From positions 3,277,043 through 3,341,042 of the forward strand of contig CP129469.1 of the NCBI GenBank assembly GCA_030583665.1: a DNA stretch of 64,000 bases. The letters are read 5' to 3'. How positions within the stretch are numbered: position 1 is the stretch's first letter; every line of letters begins with the position of its first letter. The DNA comes from Candidatus Jettenia sp. AMX2. GTDB taxonomy: Bacteria; Planctomycetota; Brocadiia; Brocadiales; Brocadiaceae. The notes beneath the pieces are model-generated. The model was not told where the DNA came from, did not search any database, and saw nothing but the letters and a program-made list of their open reading frames with translations. Both the position numbers and the translations under genes were made by a program. Shown in pieces: positions 43,622 to 53,996 of this stretch.

Positions 43622-45628
43622 TTATTTATTGTTTTGTAAGATTCGCGGTACGTTCTTTATACCGCATTTTGCTTGTATTTGCTGTATCTTGTCCCTCAAC
43701 TCAGTTGCGCGTTCAAACTCCAACGCCTCTGCTGCCTCAAGCATCTCTTCTTCCAGTTCCTTCACATACTCCTGGGTTATGTACTCTTCCTCGCTTTCGG
43801 CTACCGTCTCATACACCATCCTGTGTGAAGAAACCTCGTCTTCAATACCCTTTTTAATCTCTTTTTGTATGGTGACAGGGGTAATATTGTGTTTCTTGTT
43901 ATGAGCAATCTGAATCGCCCGGCGGCGGTTGGTCTCGTCAATCGCCCGTTTCATCGAATTTGTGACCTCGTCTGCATATAAGATTACTTCTGCATTCACG
44001 TTTCTTGCTGTCCGGCCAATAGTCTGAATGAGCGAGGTTTCCGAGCGTAAAAACCCTTCCTTGTCAGCGTCAAGAATTGCAACCAGAGAGACCTCCGGCA
44101 GGTCCAGCCCTTCCCTTAGCAAATTAACACCCACCAGCACATCGAATTTACCCAGCCTCAAATCTCTTAATATCGTTACCCTTTCTATGGCATCCAGTTC
44201 AGAATGGAGATACATACCCTTTAGTCCTTCTTCCCTGATATATTCGCTGAGATCTTCTGCGAGCCGTTTTGTTAATGTCGTTACCAGAACCCGCTCTTTT
44301 TTCTCTGCCCGGTTTTTGATCTGTTTCAGCAAGTCCTCTATCTGAGTCCTTGCAGACTTCACATAAATTACAGGATCGACAAGACCCGTAGGACGGATGA
44401 TCTGTTCAACAACCTTACCACCGCATTTCGCTAACTCGTAGGGACCTGGTGTTGCAGAAACAAACAGGACCTGATGTATCCTGGATTCCCATTCATCAAA
44501 CCTTAACGGGCGGTTATCCAGTGCTGAAGGCAAACGAAACCCGTATTTGACAAGGGTCTCCTTGCGTGCGCGGTCTCCATGGTACATACCCCTGATCTGT
44601 GGAACAGAAACATGGGATTCATCTATAATGAGGAAAAAATCTTTGGGAAAGTAATCGAAAAGAGTATAGGGAGTTTCGCCGGGAGCGCGGCCGCTCAGAT
44701 GCCTGGAGTAGTTCTCAATACCGTGGCAATAACCGACTTCCAGAAGCATCTCCATATCATACCGCGTACGCGCCTCCAGGCGCTGGGCCTCGAGAAATTT
44801 CTCCTGTGAACGCAGCTCCCTGAGCCTGTCAATCAACTCATATTCAATTGATCTGACCACCCCTTCAATCTTTCCTTCCGGCATTACAAAATGTTTCGCT
44901 GGATAAATTGACACCTCCCTGACTTTCTGCAAGGAACTTCCGGTCACGGGATTAATTGCAGATATCTTCTCAACCTCATCCCCGAACAACTCTATACGAT
45001 AAGCAAACTCCTCGTAGGCAGGAAAAACCTCAACCACATCCCCGCGTACACGCAGAGAACCGCGGACAAACCGGATGTCATTCCGCTCATACTGGATATC
45101 AACAAGCTTACGCAGTAATTTATTTCGTTCTATATAATCCCCCTGACAAAGGTGAACATACATCTCCTGATATTCTTCAGGGGATCCCAAACCGTAAATA
45201 CAGGAGACGCTGGCAACGAGGATGACATCCCGGCGCGACATAAGGGCACTTGTGGCAGCCAGACGGAGCCTGTCAATCTCCTGGTTAATCGTAGCCTCTT
45301 TTTCTACATAAATGTCCCGTTGTGGAATATACGCCTCGGGTTGATAATAATCATAGTAACTGACAAAATAGCCAACAGCATTTTCCGGAAAGAAACTCTT
45401 GAATTCACTGTAAAGCTGGGCTGCAAGGGTCTTGTTGTGGGTCATCACAAGGGTAGGCTTTCCCAGCGCCGAGATAACATTTGCCATGGTAAAGGTCTTG
45501 CCGGATCCCGTAACCCCCAATAAGGTCTGGAAGTTGATATTTCTCCGGTAATCTTCTGTTAATTGTTGTATTGCACGGGGCTGGTCACCCTGCGGAGTAA
45601 ACGGCGAAACTAATTTAAAAATGGACAT
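43622..45628 (-). CDS. uvrB: UvrABC system protein B
   Basis: This is the nucleotide excision repair helicase-like damage verifier. Walker A is [16 protein letters not shown] (about residue 37 on), the beta-hairpin region reads [20 protein letters not shown], and the helicase motifs [33 protein letters not shown] and QTIGRTARN are all present. The C-terminal UvrC-binding coil ends [18 protein letters not shown] chose the ATG at 45628 ([17 protein letters not shown]), which matches the family N-terminus; a longer frame upstream is not supported. The length is 668 residues. Confidence 0.97.
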   Translation of the reverse strand: MSIFKLVSPFTPQGDQPRAIQQLTEDYRRNINFQTLLGVTGSGKTFTMANVISALGKPTLVMTHNKTLAAQLYSEFKSFFPENAVGYFVSYYDYYQPEAYIPQRDIYVEKEATINQEIDRLRLAATSALMSRRDVILVASVSCIYGLGSPEEYQEMYVHLCQGDYIERNKLLRKLVDIQYERNDIRFVRGSLRVRGDVVEVFPAYEEFAYRIELFGDEVEKISAINPVTGSSLQKVREVSIYPAKHFVMPEGKIEGVVRSIEYELIDRLRELRSQEKFLEAQRLEARTRYDMEMLLEVGYCHGIENYSRHLSGRAPGETPYTLFDYFPKDFFLIIDESHVSVPQIRGMYHGDRARKETLVKYGFRLPSALDNRPLRFDEWESRIHQVLFVSATPGPYELAKCGGKVVEQIIRPTGLVDPVIYVKSARTQIEDLLKQIKNRAEKKERVLVTTLTKRLAEDLSEYIREEGLKGMYLHSELDAIERVTILRDLRLGKFDVLVGVNLLREGLDLPEVSLVAILDADKEGFLRSETSLIQTIGRTARNVNAEVILYADEVTNSMKRAIDETNRRRAIQIAHNKKHNITPVTIQKEIKKGIEDEVSSHRMVYETVAESEEEYITQEYVKELEEEMLEAAEALEFERATELRDKIQQIQAKCGIKNVPRILQNNK

Positions 45629-45987
45629 AAATAACAAACCTAAAAGATGGTGAATTTTACCTTTTTCCAACCTTTTGATTCTAACCAGTAATAACAAGGC
45701 ATTCAAGGGAATTTAATCCTTAACCATAATCAAATACAGCGTTTCTCTTTTAGATCATTCGGGTTAAGGGATTAAGGGTATTTCCTTGCTGCTGATAAAT
45801 AAAAATATCCTGAAGCACACTTTACTTTTGTTCTTTCCTTCTGCTAAACTGACTATCTAATGGAGTAACGGTTCAAAGCAAAGGTGCAAAGGGCGCAAAG
45901 AAGAACTTATCCCTGACATCGTACGTCGCACAGCATTGGATATCAGGAAGCGGTTGCAAGGATTAAAAGTTGGGGAGGAAAAGAGCA
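45629..45987. other. 359-base gap between uvrB and the Na/Pi carrier
   Basis: This is a divergent region that must hold both promoters. I see a caaaggtgcaaagggcgcaaag phrase (about 45878-45899), a common dispersed sequence type, and no gene. Confidence 0.45.
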
Positions 45988-47631
45988 ATGACATTTAACT
46001 TGTTTGGCGGAGTTGGATTGTTCCTGATCGGAATGTTCATGATGACGGATGGATTGAAGTTGATCGCAGGCGATGCCCTGCGTGAAATTCTCCGCCGCTT
46101 TACCCGAACAACCCTTTCCGGCGTATTATCCGGTACCGTTGTAACACTGGCTGTACAATCATCCAGTGTTACTACTTTGACGACCATTGGATTTGTTAGC
46201 GCCGGATTATTGAATTTTACCCAGGCTGTAGGCATTATTTACGGAGCAAATATTGGTACAACAGGAACTTCGTGGCTGGTTTCCCTGATCGGATTGAAGG
46301 TCAAGCTGGAATTGCTGGCAATGCCTCTGGTTGGGATTGGTGCAATGTTGAAACTCTTCGGTCATGGAAAATGGAAGTATATCGGGATGACGCTGGCTGG
46401 ATTCGGAATGCTTTTTATCGGAATCGACCTTATGAAAAACTCGATGCAGGGCCTGTCGGGACGGATCGATATTAGCCAGTTCTCCGGAGACACGTGGTTT
46501 AATATGCTGGTATTGCTGATGCTCGGCATTGTGATGACAGTCATTCTGCAATCGTCCAGTGCGGCCATGGCAACCACTTTAACCGCACTTTATGCAGGTG
46601 CGATTTCTCTGGAACAGGGTATGGCGCTCTGTATCGGACAGAGTATCGGCACTACCGTTACCGCAGCAATAGGAGCGCTGAATGGTTCTATTTCCGCCAA
46701 ACAGGCAGCCCTAGCTCATATTCTTTTTAATGTCATCACCGGAGTTGTTGCTTTTAGTCTCTTACCTGCATTCGGCTGGATTGTTCATGCACTCGATAAA
46801 AACCTGGATCCCGGTGATGCTACAATCGCTCTTTCCGCTTTCCAGACGACCTTTAAGACCTTTGGCGTAATCATGTTTCTTCCGCTCACCAGACAATTTA
46901 CACAGGTAATCGAAAAGATACTTCCGGACAGACGCATGGCACTGACCCGGCGCTTAGACAACGCCAGCCTGATTACCCCGGCAATTGGTATCGAAGCCGT
47001 CTGGACTACGACTCAGGAAATAGCGAAGGAAACGGCTCTGGTATTAAGAGAATTGCTTTTCGGTGAAATTATGCCACAAAAAGCAAACGAGCGGATTGAT
47101 GAATTGGTCGTAGCCCTGGACGAAACCCGGAAGTACCTGGCTAAAATCTTTTCAGATCCCGGTCAGGGAGTTTTGTTCGAACGTCACATCGCTTTATTGC
47201 ACCTGATCGATCATCTTTACCTCCTGCATCAGACTGCCAAAGAAAGCAAAAATTCAAGAACGTTTCGCGAAGTTGAGGAGGTACGCAAGCTTGGTGATTC
47301 ATTTGTCAGGAAATTAGGGGATATCGCAGATTGGATGAATAATAGCAAAAGAACTTCTCCGCTTGCTGCAATAGCTGCGGTATCAGCGGATATAGCAGCA
47401 CGCCGAAGATCGATGCGCCCGCAGATAATAGAAGCAGCCACTCAGGGAAAGAAACCGGGCAGTGCTGATAAAGCCCTCGATTTGCTCGATGCGATCCGGT
47501 GGGTGGATAGGTTGGCTTACCACACCTGGCGAATTGTAGAACATTTTTCAAAGGGATTTTCAGAAGGGGAAGCTCCTCGTTCATCGGAACTTGAGTTTCC
47601 GGATGCAGTTGCCGGATCTGCCGGACATTAG
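45988..47631 (+). CDS. Na+/phosphate cotransporter with PhoU-like domain
   Basis: This is a 547-residue protein of the NptA/PNaS family. The two inverted repeats each have a Gln-Ser-Ser motif (VVTLAVQSSSVTTLTTIGFV, and VMTVILQSSSAAMATTLTAL), with GANIGTTGTSWL and GQSIGTTVTAAIG. After about eight helices a cytoplasmic PhoU-like helical domain spans residues 340-530. It imports phosphate with sodium or controls it. The ATG at 45988 has the ribosome site ggggagga; an earlier frame start lacks one. Confidence 0.93.
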   Translation: MTFNLFGGVGLFLIGMFMMTDGLKLIAGDALREILRRFTRTTLSGVLSGTVVTLAVQSSSVTTLTTIGFVSAGLLNFTQAVGIIYGANIGTTGTSWLVSLIGLKVKLELLAMPLVGIGAMLKLFGHGKWKYIGMTLAGFGMLFIGIDLMKNSMQGLSGRIDISQFSGDTWFNMLVLLMLGIVMTVILQSSSAAMATTLTALYAGAISLEQGMALCIGQSIGTTVTAAIGALNGSISAKQAALAHILFNVITGVVAFSLLPAFGWIVHALDKNLDPGDATIALSAFQTTFKTFGVIMFLPLTRQFTQVIEKILPDRRMALTRRLDNASLITPAIGIEAVWTTTQEIAKETALVLRELLFGEIMPQKANERIDELVVALDETRKYLAKIFSDPGQGVLFERHIALLHLIDHLYLLHQTAKESKNSRTFREVEEVRKLGDSFVRKLGDIADWMNNSKRTSPLAAIAAVSADIAARRRSMRPQIIEAATQGKKPGSADKALDLLDAIRWVDRLAYHTWRIVEHFSKGFSEGEAPRSSELEFPDAVAGSAGH

Positions 47632-48054
47632 CAATCTGTGGATTCCAGGAAAGCCTCCATCAAAAAATGTCATTGCGAGGAGCGAAGCGACGAAGCAATC
47701 TTTGTCCTTGGGATTGCCACAGAAAAGACCCTCGCAATGACCAGCAGGGTAGTTTCTCCTCGATTGGAGATATGTTCGGTTTGATATTTTGTACTATTAC
47801 AAAACAACAACAAGACGCTCAAGGGATTTCCTCGCAACCCTTATCACATTAAATCCTTGATATTAACAGCGTCTCCAGTGTAATATACTAACACAGATAC
47901 GCTGTTACAGGAGCATATGGATTCTGATATGGGAAATAGTATTCCCATAAGGCAAATTTCTATTTTATTTAAGCGGTTTTTTCAGGTAGGGTGGACCACC
48001 GCCCACCAAGAAGCACTTTTCCCATTTTTCCGGTACCGTCAGAGAGGAATATTT
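47632..48054. other. 423-base gap with repeats before the DUF2130 remnant
   Basis: This holds dispersed repeat copy 4 (47667-47742) and a gtagggtggaccaccgcccacc hairpin at about 47983-48005, like that near 8020. No gene is supported. An open frame that runs in from 47917 is only the upstream extension of the DUF2130 reading. Confidence 0.5.
47667..47742. repeat. Dispersed gcgaagcaatc repeat, copy 4
   Basis: It begins tcattgcgaggagcgaagcg and closes with the inverted arm ccctcgcaatgac. It has the canonical arms of the family, with a middle different from the other three copies (tttgtccttgggattgcc). Confidence 0.75.
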
Positions 48055-49263
48055 ATGGCAGAACCAGTAATTAATTGTCCGAAATGCCAGGTGGAGATCA
48101 AATTAACTGAGTCACTTGCAGCGCCAATGATTGAATCAATACGGCAAGAGTATGAGCAGCGATTGACCCGGAAAGACGCAGACATCGCCAGGCGTGAATC
48201 GGTACTTCGTGAGCGGGAGCAGACGCTTTCGAAGGCAAAAGAATCCATGGACGAACAAATAGCAGAAAAACTGCAGCAGGAGCGTGTTAAAATCATCACA
48301 GAAGAATCCAGGAAGGCAAAACTTGCCCTGACAACTGATCTTGAGCAAAAGGCTAAAGAAATTACCGACCTTCAGGAAATCCTCAGGCAGAGGGACGAAA
48401 AGCTTGCGGATGCACAGAAGGCACAGACTGAAGTTTTGAAAAAACAGCGTGAGCTTGACGACGCAAGGCGTGAGCTTGACCTGACGGTTGAAAAGCGCAT
48501 CCAGGAAGGACTTACCACTGTCCGCAAACAAGCTCACAAGGAAGCAGAGGAACAACTGAAACTCAGGGTATTGGGAAAGGAACAGACCATCGCCTCGATG
48601 CAGAAACAGATCGAGGAACTGAAACGCAGGGCGGAGCAAGGGTCGCAGCAACTCCAGGGAGAGGTTCAGGAGCTTGAACTTGAAGCACTATTGAGCACAA
48701 AATTCCCGCATGATACCATCGAACTGGTACCAAAAGGAGAGTATGGGGGAGACGTATTGCACCGCGTTACCAGCTCACACGGTCAATGCTGCGGAACCAT
48801 ACTGTGGGAATCGAAACGAACCAGGAACTGGAGCGATAGCTGGCTGGCAAAGCTCAGGGACGACCAGCGTGCTGGCCCCGGGCTGAAATCGCTATCATCG
48901 TCAGTCAGACCCTCCCGAAGGGTGTGGAGACATTCGAAATAATCGATGGGGTCTGGGTAGCCCATCCGAGAGCAGCGATCCCCGTTGCCATTATACGTTG
49001 ATTGAGGTTGCATCGGTACGGCAGGCTTCTGAAGGTCAGCAAACCAAGATGGAAATGGTCTACCAGTACCTTACTGGCCCGAGGTTCCGTCAGCGGGTAC
49101 AGGCCATTGTTGAGGCATTTGAATCAATGCAGGAAGATCTTGAAAAGGAGAAGAAGGCGATAACGAAGCAATGGGCGAAGCGGGAGGAACAGATTGACCG
49201 TGTCATGCGGGCAAAACGCTGCAGGAAATCGAGGGTCTTGGTTTACAGGCATTGGAATCTTAG
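48055..49263 (+). pseudogene. DUF2130 coiled-coil protein, broken
   Basis: The intact 5' part has an N-terminal Cys pair NCPKCQVEIKL, a long coiled coil (residues 25-220) and the start of the DUF2130 domain (ELEALLSTKFPHDTIELVPK, ILWESKRTRNWSDSWLAKLR). Near 48870 the frame shifts, giving EIAIIVSQTLPKGVETFEI and DGVWVAHPRAAIPVA. A second shift at about 48990 gives LIEVASVRQASEGQQTKMEM, and a deletion with a third shift at about 49215 leads to KTLQEIEGLGLQALES. With three lesions it is non-functional. The family's role is unknown. Confidence 0.85.
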
Positions 49264-49861
49264 TGTGATATGAAAATTGAAGCAAATTAATCTATCCTGC
49301 CTGGCTCAAGCAATAGGTATGTTGCTCTATTTCTGTCTTCGCCAAAAAATAGCGCATGGTATTTTGGCATTTGCTTTATTTTATCAGTGTATCGATTAAC
49401 TTGGTCTGAGGCAGCCATTATTTTGCTAACACTTTTGCATCATTCTCTGTGTGAAATCTCTTTCTATCCAACGGTTTTCAGAACGATGGGAAACGGTAAA
49501 CACAGATGTTCTGAAGCACGTGGATTTTATACTGAAAAAGGTATTGAGACTTTAAATATAACCAAAAGCTTCTGTTTTTCTAAAAATACCGGTTAAATTT
49601 CTGATGTTTATTGGATTGCACACCGAAAACCTGACTTATCTGGCTATAAATCATTCGAAAATTATTACCGGCATAGATTACACTCATTACATGGAATACC
49701 AAACACTTTACCAGAAAGCCGCCTGTCAATATTTTAACCCTAGGATTTTTCCCTGGGTTGAGGTATCTTCAGACAAGAACCCTTGTCCTTCCTATCTCAT
49801 ATATTCTAATAACTTATGCTTTTCCAAGGAATGAAGTTCCGCTCTATGTTTCAGGAGATGG
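49264..49861. other. 598-base gap, nothing recognised
   Basis: Two open frames here (49387-49596 and 49604-49834, plus strand) lack ribosome sites and recognisable content. I do not call them. The stretch is AT-rich and may be former coding sequence. Confidence 0.4.
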
Positions 49862-50485
49862 CTAACTTTCTTTACCCGTACTTTTCTCCAGGGCATCAAG
49901 CCTGCTTTTAAGCCTCGTTAGCTCTCTGGCATAATCCTGATAATCAACGCGCAGTGTTCTCACTTCTTCTATTATAAAATCCTTTATTCTTTCGTGGGCT
50001 TTATGCAGTTCAGTAAAATGCAAATTAAAGTATCTTTCCGTATCACTTATTGCATTATTCAGAGCCACGATGTCGGTTTTCCTGGCGGAGTGCTGCAGCG
50101 ATTCTTTTATGTCATTCAGGTCTTTTTCTATCCTGGCTAATTTTTTAAGTTCATTTTCTATCTCTAATCTCATAGCATGTAACTTTTCTGCTTCTTTCAG
50201 AAACAAGTTCTCTTTTTCAAGTACATCCCCCTTCACTTTTCCCAAGGTTTCCTGCCATGTAACAAACCTTTTGTCCATTGCTTTCAGGGTGTCGTACAAA
50301 TCCCTCACCTGCCCTTCAAGTACCTCCTGGCTATTTTTTAATTGCCCCTGCGCCTTAACCGAATCGCCCAGGGCCGCCTCCAGTCTTGTAATCTCATCCC
50401 TGGAATGCTCCTTCACCCACTCACGTGAGGCACAACCGAAACAAAGGCCAGCCAGAATAAATGACAACACCATTTCCCTCAGCAT
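49862..50485 (-). CDS. Coiled-coil lipoprotein
   Basis: This is a 207-residue protein with a lipoprotein signal peptide (VLSFILAGLCFGC; Cys at about residue 18) and a nearly continuous coiled coil. The coil is rich in Glu, Lys and Leu (KNSQEVLEGQVRDLYDTLKA, ELKKLARIEKDLNDIKESLQ), with no globular domain. It is probably anchored in a membrane facing the periplasm. A role in envelope architecture or cell division is possible but not shown. I chose the ATG at 50485; an upstream TTG has no ribosome site. Confidence 0.75.
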   Translation of the reverse strand: MLREMVLSFILAGLCFGCASREWVKEHSRDEITRLEAALGDSVKAQGQLKNSQEVLEGQVRDLYDTLKAMDKRFVTWQETLGKVKGDVLEKENLFLKEAEKLHAMRLEIENELKKLARIEKDLNDIKESLQHSARKTDIVALNNAISDTERYFNLHFTELHKAHERIKDFIIEEVRTLRVDYQDYARELTRLKSRLDALEKSTGKES

Positions 50486-50665
50486 AATCTGTAACCCCAA
50501 AAAGATGTCCGGAAATTACTCTTTTATAAAATAGTATCGACAAACAAGTCTGGTTTTCGGTACTGAATCCAATAAGTACCAGATATTCAGCCGGTATTTT
50601 TTCTGGAAAACAGAAACTTTTTGGCTATAGTACTCAAAGCAAAATATCTGTTCTCTGGCAACGCC

Positions 50666-51100
50666 TTACTCCCGATTGTCAAAATCTGCCACCGTTGCAT
50701 CTTGGTCAATTTTTACAAAGTCCCGTATTGCCTCTATGATTGATTTTCCTATACCATGTACATATGATAGCTCCTCCAGGGTTTTGAATTTACCATGCTT
50801 TTCCCGGTAGGCTACAATCGCCTTTGCTTTTACTTCACCCAGTTTTGGCAGTAAAATCAGCTCGTGCCAGGCAGCCGTATTGATATCCAGTGTTACCCTT
50901 GTATCTTCTTTATCAACAGGTTCGAGGTAACGAACTACCCCGGTATTTGGTAACCACCAATGATAGTCCACCCCCGCTTTTATCAGTGTACCAACAAATA
51001 ACATGCTTATCAAAAAGAAAATAACAATGAGCTGCCCTTTTGCCGGTGACAATTTACCGGATGGCTTTTGTTGTGGTGTTTGCATAATCATACGAACCAT
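50666..51100 (-). CDS. comEA: ComEA-like helix-hairpin-helix DNA-binding membrane protein
   Basis: This is a 144-residue protein with one membrane helix (QLIVIFFLISMLFVGTLI, about residues 23-40) and a C-terminal ComEA helix-hairpin-helix domain. The domain reads LDINTAAWHELILLPKLGEV, KAKAIVAYREKHGKFKTLEE and LSYVHGIGKSIIEAIRDFV. It is likely to bind incoming DNA at the membrane or to be a related repair protein. I chose the ATG at 51100, because the longer frame would run into the divergent gene. An extra segment between the helix and the domain is not recognised. Confidence 0.85.
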   Translation of the reverse strand: MVRMIMQTPQQKPSGKLSPAKGQLIVIFFLISMLFVGTLIKAGVDYHWWLPNTGVVRYLEPVDKEDTRVTLDINTAAWHELILLPKLGEVKAKAIVAYREKHGKFKTLEELSYVHGIGKSIIEAIRDFVKIDQDATVADFDNRE

Positions 51101-51341
51101 GAAAAAATCTGTTGTAGTTCGGTTTTGTTTTTTCCCTATTTTACCAGTATCTTTATGACTTTCAATACCCTTAATGACATTCCTTGAAAATCCTCTTTTT
51201 GTATTGAAATTATTGCCTGTATTCAGGTAGAATCCGTTTGCGAGATTGTTTTGTGCATTGCTGATTGTCAAAATACGGACACATGCTTCTCCGGAATTCA
51301 AGAATGTCCGGCAGTTCCGGATTTCCCAAAGGACAGGATTT

Positions 51342-52256
51342 ATGGCAGAATATTTTAAGGCTAACCGCAACGCAACATCTGAAACCAGTACGCAGGAAAA
51401 GCCCTTTCCGTTCAAATACCACGGCTGGATTGGTCTTGGATTAATCTGCTTCGTTGAGTTCTGCTTGTTTATCCAGCACCACTATTATTTTGCATATAAA
51501 ATAAGCGTCTGGACAACACCTTTATGCTGGCTTGGTTATGTGATGTTTTTAGACGCTGTCATTTTTAAATTAAAGGGAAATTCACTCCTTTGTAACAGAA
51601 GGCATGATTTTTATCTTCAGATACCTCTGTCCATCGTCTTCTGGCTTCTCTTTGAACTCTATAATCTCCACCTTGTAAATTGGGAATATCATGGCCTGGC
51701 AGAAAACAAAATAGAACGCTATCTCGGGAAAGGGCTGGCTTATGGAATGATTATGCCGGGAATATTCCAAACGACAGAATTTATTGAGGCGCTTCGCCTT
51801 TTTGACCGGTTCCGGATAAGTGCCCTGCGTATCTCCAACAGACTCGTTTACAGCAGCGTTGTACTTGGATTCTTCTTTATTATTACACCCCTCGTTGTTC
51901 CCAGGGAGTATGCACAATATCTCTTTGGACTGGTCTGGACGGGTTTTATAATGATATTTGATCCCATCGTATATTGCAGCAAAGGGGATTCCCTGTTAAA
52001 GGATCTGGAAGATGGCAGGCTTTCGCGCATAGTAAATCTGTTTCTGGCAGGTTATGTCTGCGGTTTTCTCTGGGAGTTCTGGAATTACTGGGCTGCGGCA
52101 AAATGGATATACACAGCTCCCTTTACGGAAGATGTTAAGATATTCGAAATGCCTGTGGCAGGTTTTCTGGGTTTCGGACCCTTCGCCTGGGAATACTTTT
52201 GCTTCTATCACCTTTACAGGCTCGTAAGACAGAGTCCTTATACAGATACTAGGTAA
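51342..52256 (+). CDS. Polytopic membrane protein of unknown function
   Basis: This is a 304-residue protein with about eight hydrophobic helices. Conserved-looking aromatic segments are FELYNLHLVNWEYHGL and VCGFLWEFWNYWAAAKWIY, both Trp/Glu/Asn-rich and facing the same repeat: the two halves (residues 30-150 and 170-290) seem to be an internal duplication (GLGLICFVEFCLF vs SSVVLGFFFIITPL; GDS and KGNS loops). The ATG at 51342 has an aagga site. I do not recognise the family, though similar proteins occur in anaerobes. It is divergent from comEA. Confidence 0.65.
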   Translation: MAEYFKANRNATSETSTQEKPFPFKYHGWIGLGLICFVEFCLFIQHHYYFAYKISVWTTPLCWLGYVMFLDAVIFKLKGNSLLCNRRHDFYLQIPLSIVFWLLFELYNLHLVNWEYHGLAENKIERYLGKGLAYGMIMPGIFQTTEFIEALRLFDRFRISALRISNRLVYSSVVLGFFFIITPLVVPREYAQYLFGLVWTGFIMIFDPIVYCSKGDSLLKDLEDGRLSRIVNLFLAGYVCGFLWEFWNYWAAAKWIYTAPFTEDVKIFEMPVAGFLGFGPFAWEYFCFYHLYRLVRQSPYTDTR

Positions 52257-52738
52257 TTATTTACTTAAATTCTGTAACTATTATAATAACAAACAGATAC
52301 AGGAAACCTGTGTTTGTTGTGTCGTACTTATAGTACTAAGCATATGAACTCGAAACAGAATATGAAAAAGTAAGTTTTAAAATTGCATTCTGATATGTGC
52401 AAATATGTTCGGTTTCATCCGTGGAGTACTATATATAATCTTTATTTGTTGAATTATCCCAATTTGCAAAGTCTGCAATGAATTCCAATAGTGCCCGCCG
52501 AATCTCAATTCCATCATCCCAATTTCGTGGCATTCAACCCCTCTTATCCCGAAATGCCTTCATCGGCCTGGCAGATTCTGCCTTAAATCTTTCGGGACAA
52601 TTTGGATCTCCCGGATCAGACCAGAGTGCGGCACATATTACCGCACGGCATGCAGCCAGAGGCAGCCTTGCCTACCAAAATATGAAGCGTTGATATAAAA
52701 GGGTCATGGGGTCAAAGGGTCATGGGGTCAAACCTTCA
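52257..52738. other. 482-base gap before the REP-type transposase
   Basis: This is mostly featureless. A 71-codon frame at 52478-52693 shows no motif. At 52708-52739 a 16-base direct repeat (gggtcatggggtcaaa) occurs twice in tandem, leading into the inverted repeat that bounds the transposase gene. Confidence 0.5.
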
Positions 52739-53763
52739 TTATTCAATAACGAATTGTTTTTTTAATACTTCGATTTCTTTCCTGAATTTACCTTCTCTTT
52801 TTATCCTGGTCTCCACTCTCTTAAGAGCTTCACTTACTGTTGACCCCTGTATACCAAAATACTTCCCAATTTCTGTATTCTTCGCATTACTCATGATTTT
52901 TGATACATATATCGCTGCTTGTCTTTCCCTTTTTCCCTTCCCTTTTCTCAACTCCTCTTCCTTTTTGCCGTAATACTTACAACAACCTTTGATAACTTTC
53001 TCTACAGGAATTATTTCCTGGAGTTTTTTCAACTGAGGAATCTCTTCATCGGGTTTTCGTCTCTGTAACATCCTCCTTATTTGTGCTACGAACATTTCAC
53101 TACCGAGGAGAACTCCAGCTACCATATCGTCCATGGGATTATTTCTTTCCCCTATACCTTCCAAGACAAACTCTTTGTATGCCTTCATTGCAGCATATTT
53201 TGTCTTTGAAAAGTATGAAAGAGTTTCTGCGATATCTACCATTGATTCTTTTCCCTTACAAGCGCCTATGTATTCCCTGTAGCTTGTCCATCTATAATCC
53301 TCAGGGCTTTCCACCATCCTGGCTCGTACCGGATTTAAGTGAATGTATCTGGATAGGACAATTAAATATGTTTCCTTGTCCACAATTATTCCCTTAAATC
53401 TCCCTTGAAAGAGATGACCAAATCTCTTATGCCTTTTATTTATATAAACTGTATAACTTGTGTTAATATTTTGCATGATCTGAGAGATATTTGCCTTTGG
53501 TGTTTCAAGAAAAAGGTGGTAGTGATTTTCCATCAAGGCATATGCATGGAGGAGGTATCCATATCTCTCCTTTGTTCTTCTTAAGATATCCAAAAACTTT
53601 TCCCTGTCTTTATCATCAAAGAATATTCTGTCTCTCAGATTGCCCCTTGATGTAATATGATAAAAAGCACCTTCAAATTCCAATCGTAATGATCTTGCCA
53701 TAACGCATCATTTTATCCATTACCCAGAGTTTGTCAATTGAATTATGAAGGTTTGACCCCATG
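52721..53763 (-). mobile_element. REP-type (RAYT/Y1) transposase unit with 27-base inverted flanks
   Basis: The flanks 52721-52747 and 53737-53763 are inverted complements of 27 bases with a single mismatch (the catggggtcaaaccttcat core). They enclose one Y1 transposase gene. Such a layout is typical of RAYT genes, where flanking palindromes act as the recognised sites, but the repeat here could also be the end of an autonomous element. Confidence 0.75.
52739..53701 (-). CDS. REP-associated tyrosine transposase (Y1_Tnp)
   Basis: This is a 320-residue HUH single-strand transposase. The N-terminal Y1 domain has AFYHITSRGN, the HUH motif in MENHYHLFLET and the Tyr candidates in NINTSYTVYINKRHKRFGHL. 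A C-terminal helix-turn-helix (EIGKYFGIQGSTVSEALKRV) resembles DnaA domain IV proteins, as in long RAYTs. The frame is intact, so it may be active. Its stop codon lies inside the left inverted repeat. The product would move or process palindromic repeats, of which this genome has many. Confidence 0.9.
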   Translation of the reverse strand: MARSLRLEFEGAFYHITSRGNLRDRIFFDDKDREKFLDILRRTKERYGYLLHAYALMENHYHLFLETPKANISQIMQNINTSYTVYINKRHKRFGHLFQGRFKGIIVDKETYLIVLSRYIHLNPVRARMVESPEDYRWTSYREYIGACKGKESMVDIAETLSYFSKTKYAAMKAYKEFVLEGIGERNNPMDDMVAGVLLGSEMFVAQIRRMLQRRKPDEEIPQLKKLQEIIPVEKVIKGCCKYYGKKEEELRKGKGKRERQAAIYVSKIMSNAKNTEIGKYFGIQGSTVSEALKRVETRIKREGKFRKEIEVLKKQFVIE

Positions 53764-53930
53764 TTTTCTTTTATACTTTGACCCTATCCCTTCCCTATTG
53801 TCGAGAGGGATCCACACCCCATCATCTGCGCAGTGGTAGCATGCCTCCCTAGGGTACTGATGGGAATACATCTGGTATAAACAAGGTGATAACATCTTGT
53901 TATACAATCATTTATGCAAAATAGGGTTGC

Positions 53931-53994
53931 AACTAACGGCTTGCATTAACCGGCGCCGGCTTTGCCGGCGTCCGAGTTGAATGCTTTGTTAGAT
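53931..53994 (-). other. attC site of the TIR cassette
   Basis: Read on the minus strand the order is R'' atctaac, L'' gcattcaac, a gcc-rich stem (ggacgccggcaaagccggcg), L' gttaatgc and R' gttagtt, 64 bases in all. L'' has one extra base (c) compared with L', the unpaired base that sets strand polarity in attC recombination. This is the clearest attC in the window. It follows the TIR gene by 2 bases. Confidence 0.88.
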
Positions 53995-53996
53995 CT

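Noticed and set aside
49387-49834. Two small open frames after the DUF2130 remnant
   Set aside because: No ribosome sites or motifs; probably chance frames in AT-rich sequence.
52478-52693. 71-codon frame before the REP-type transposase
   Set aside because: Low-complexity Ser-rich reading with no ribosome site or family match.
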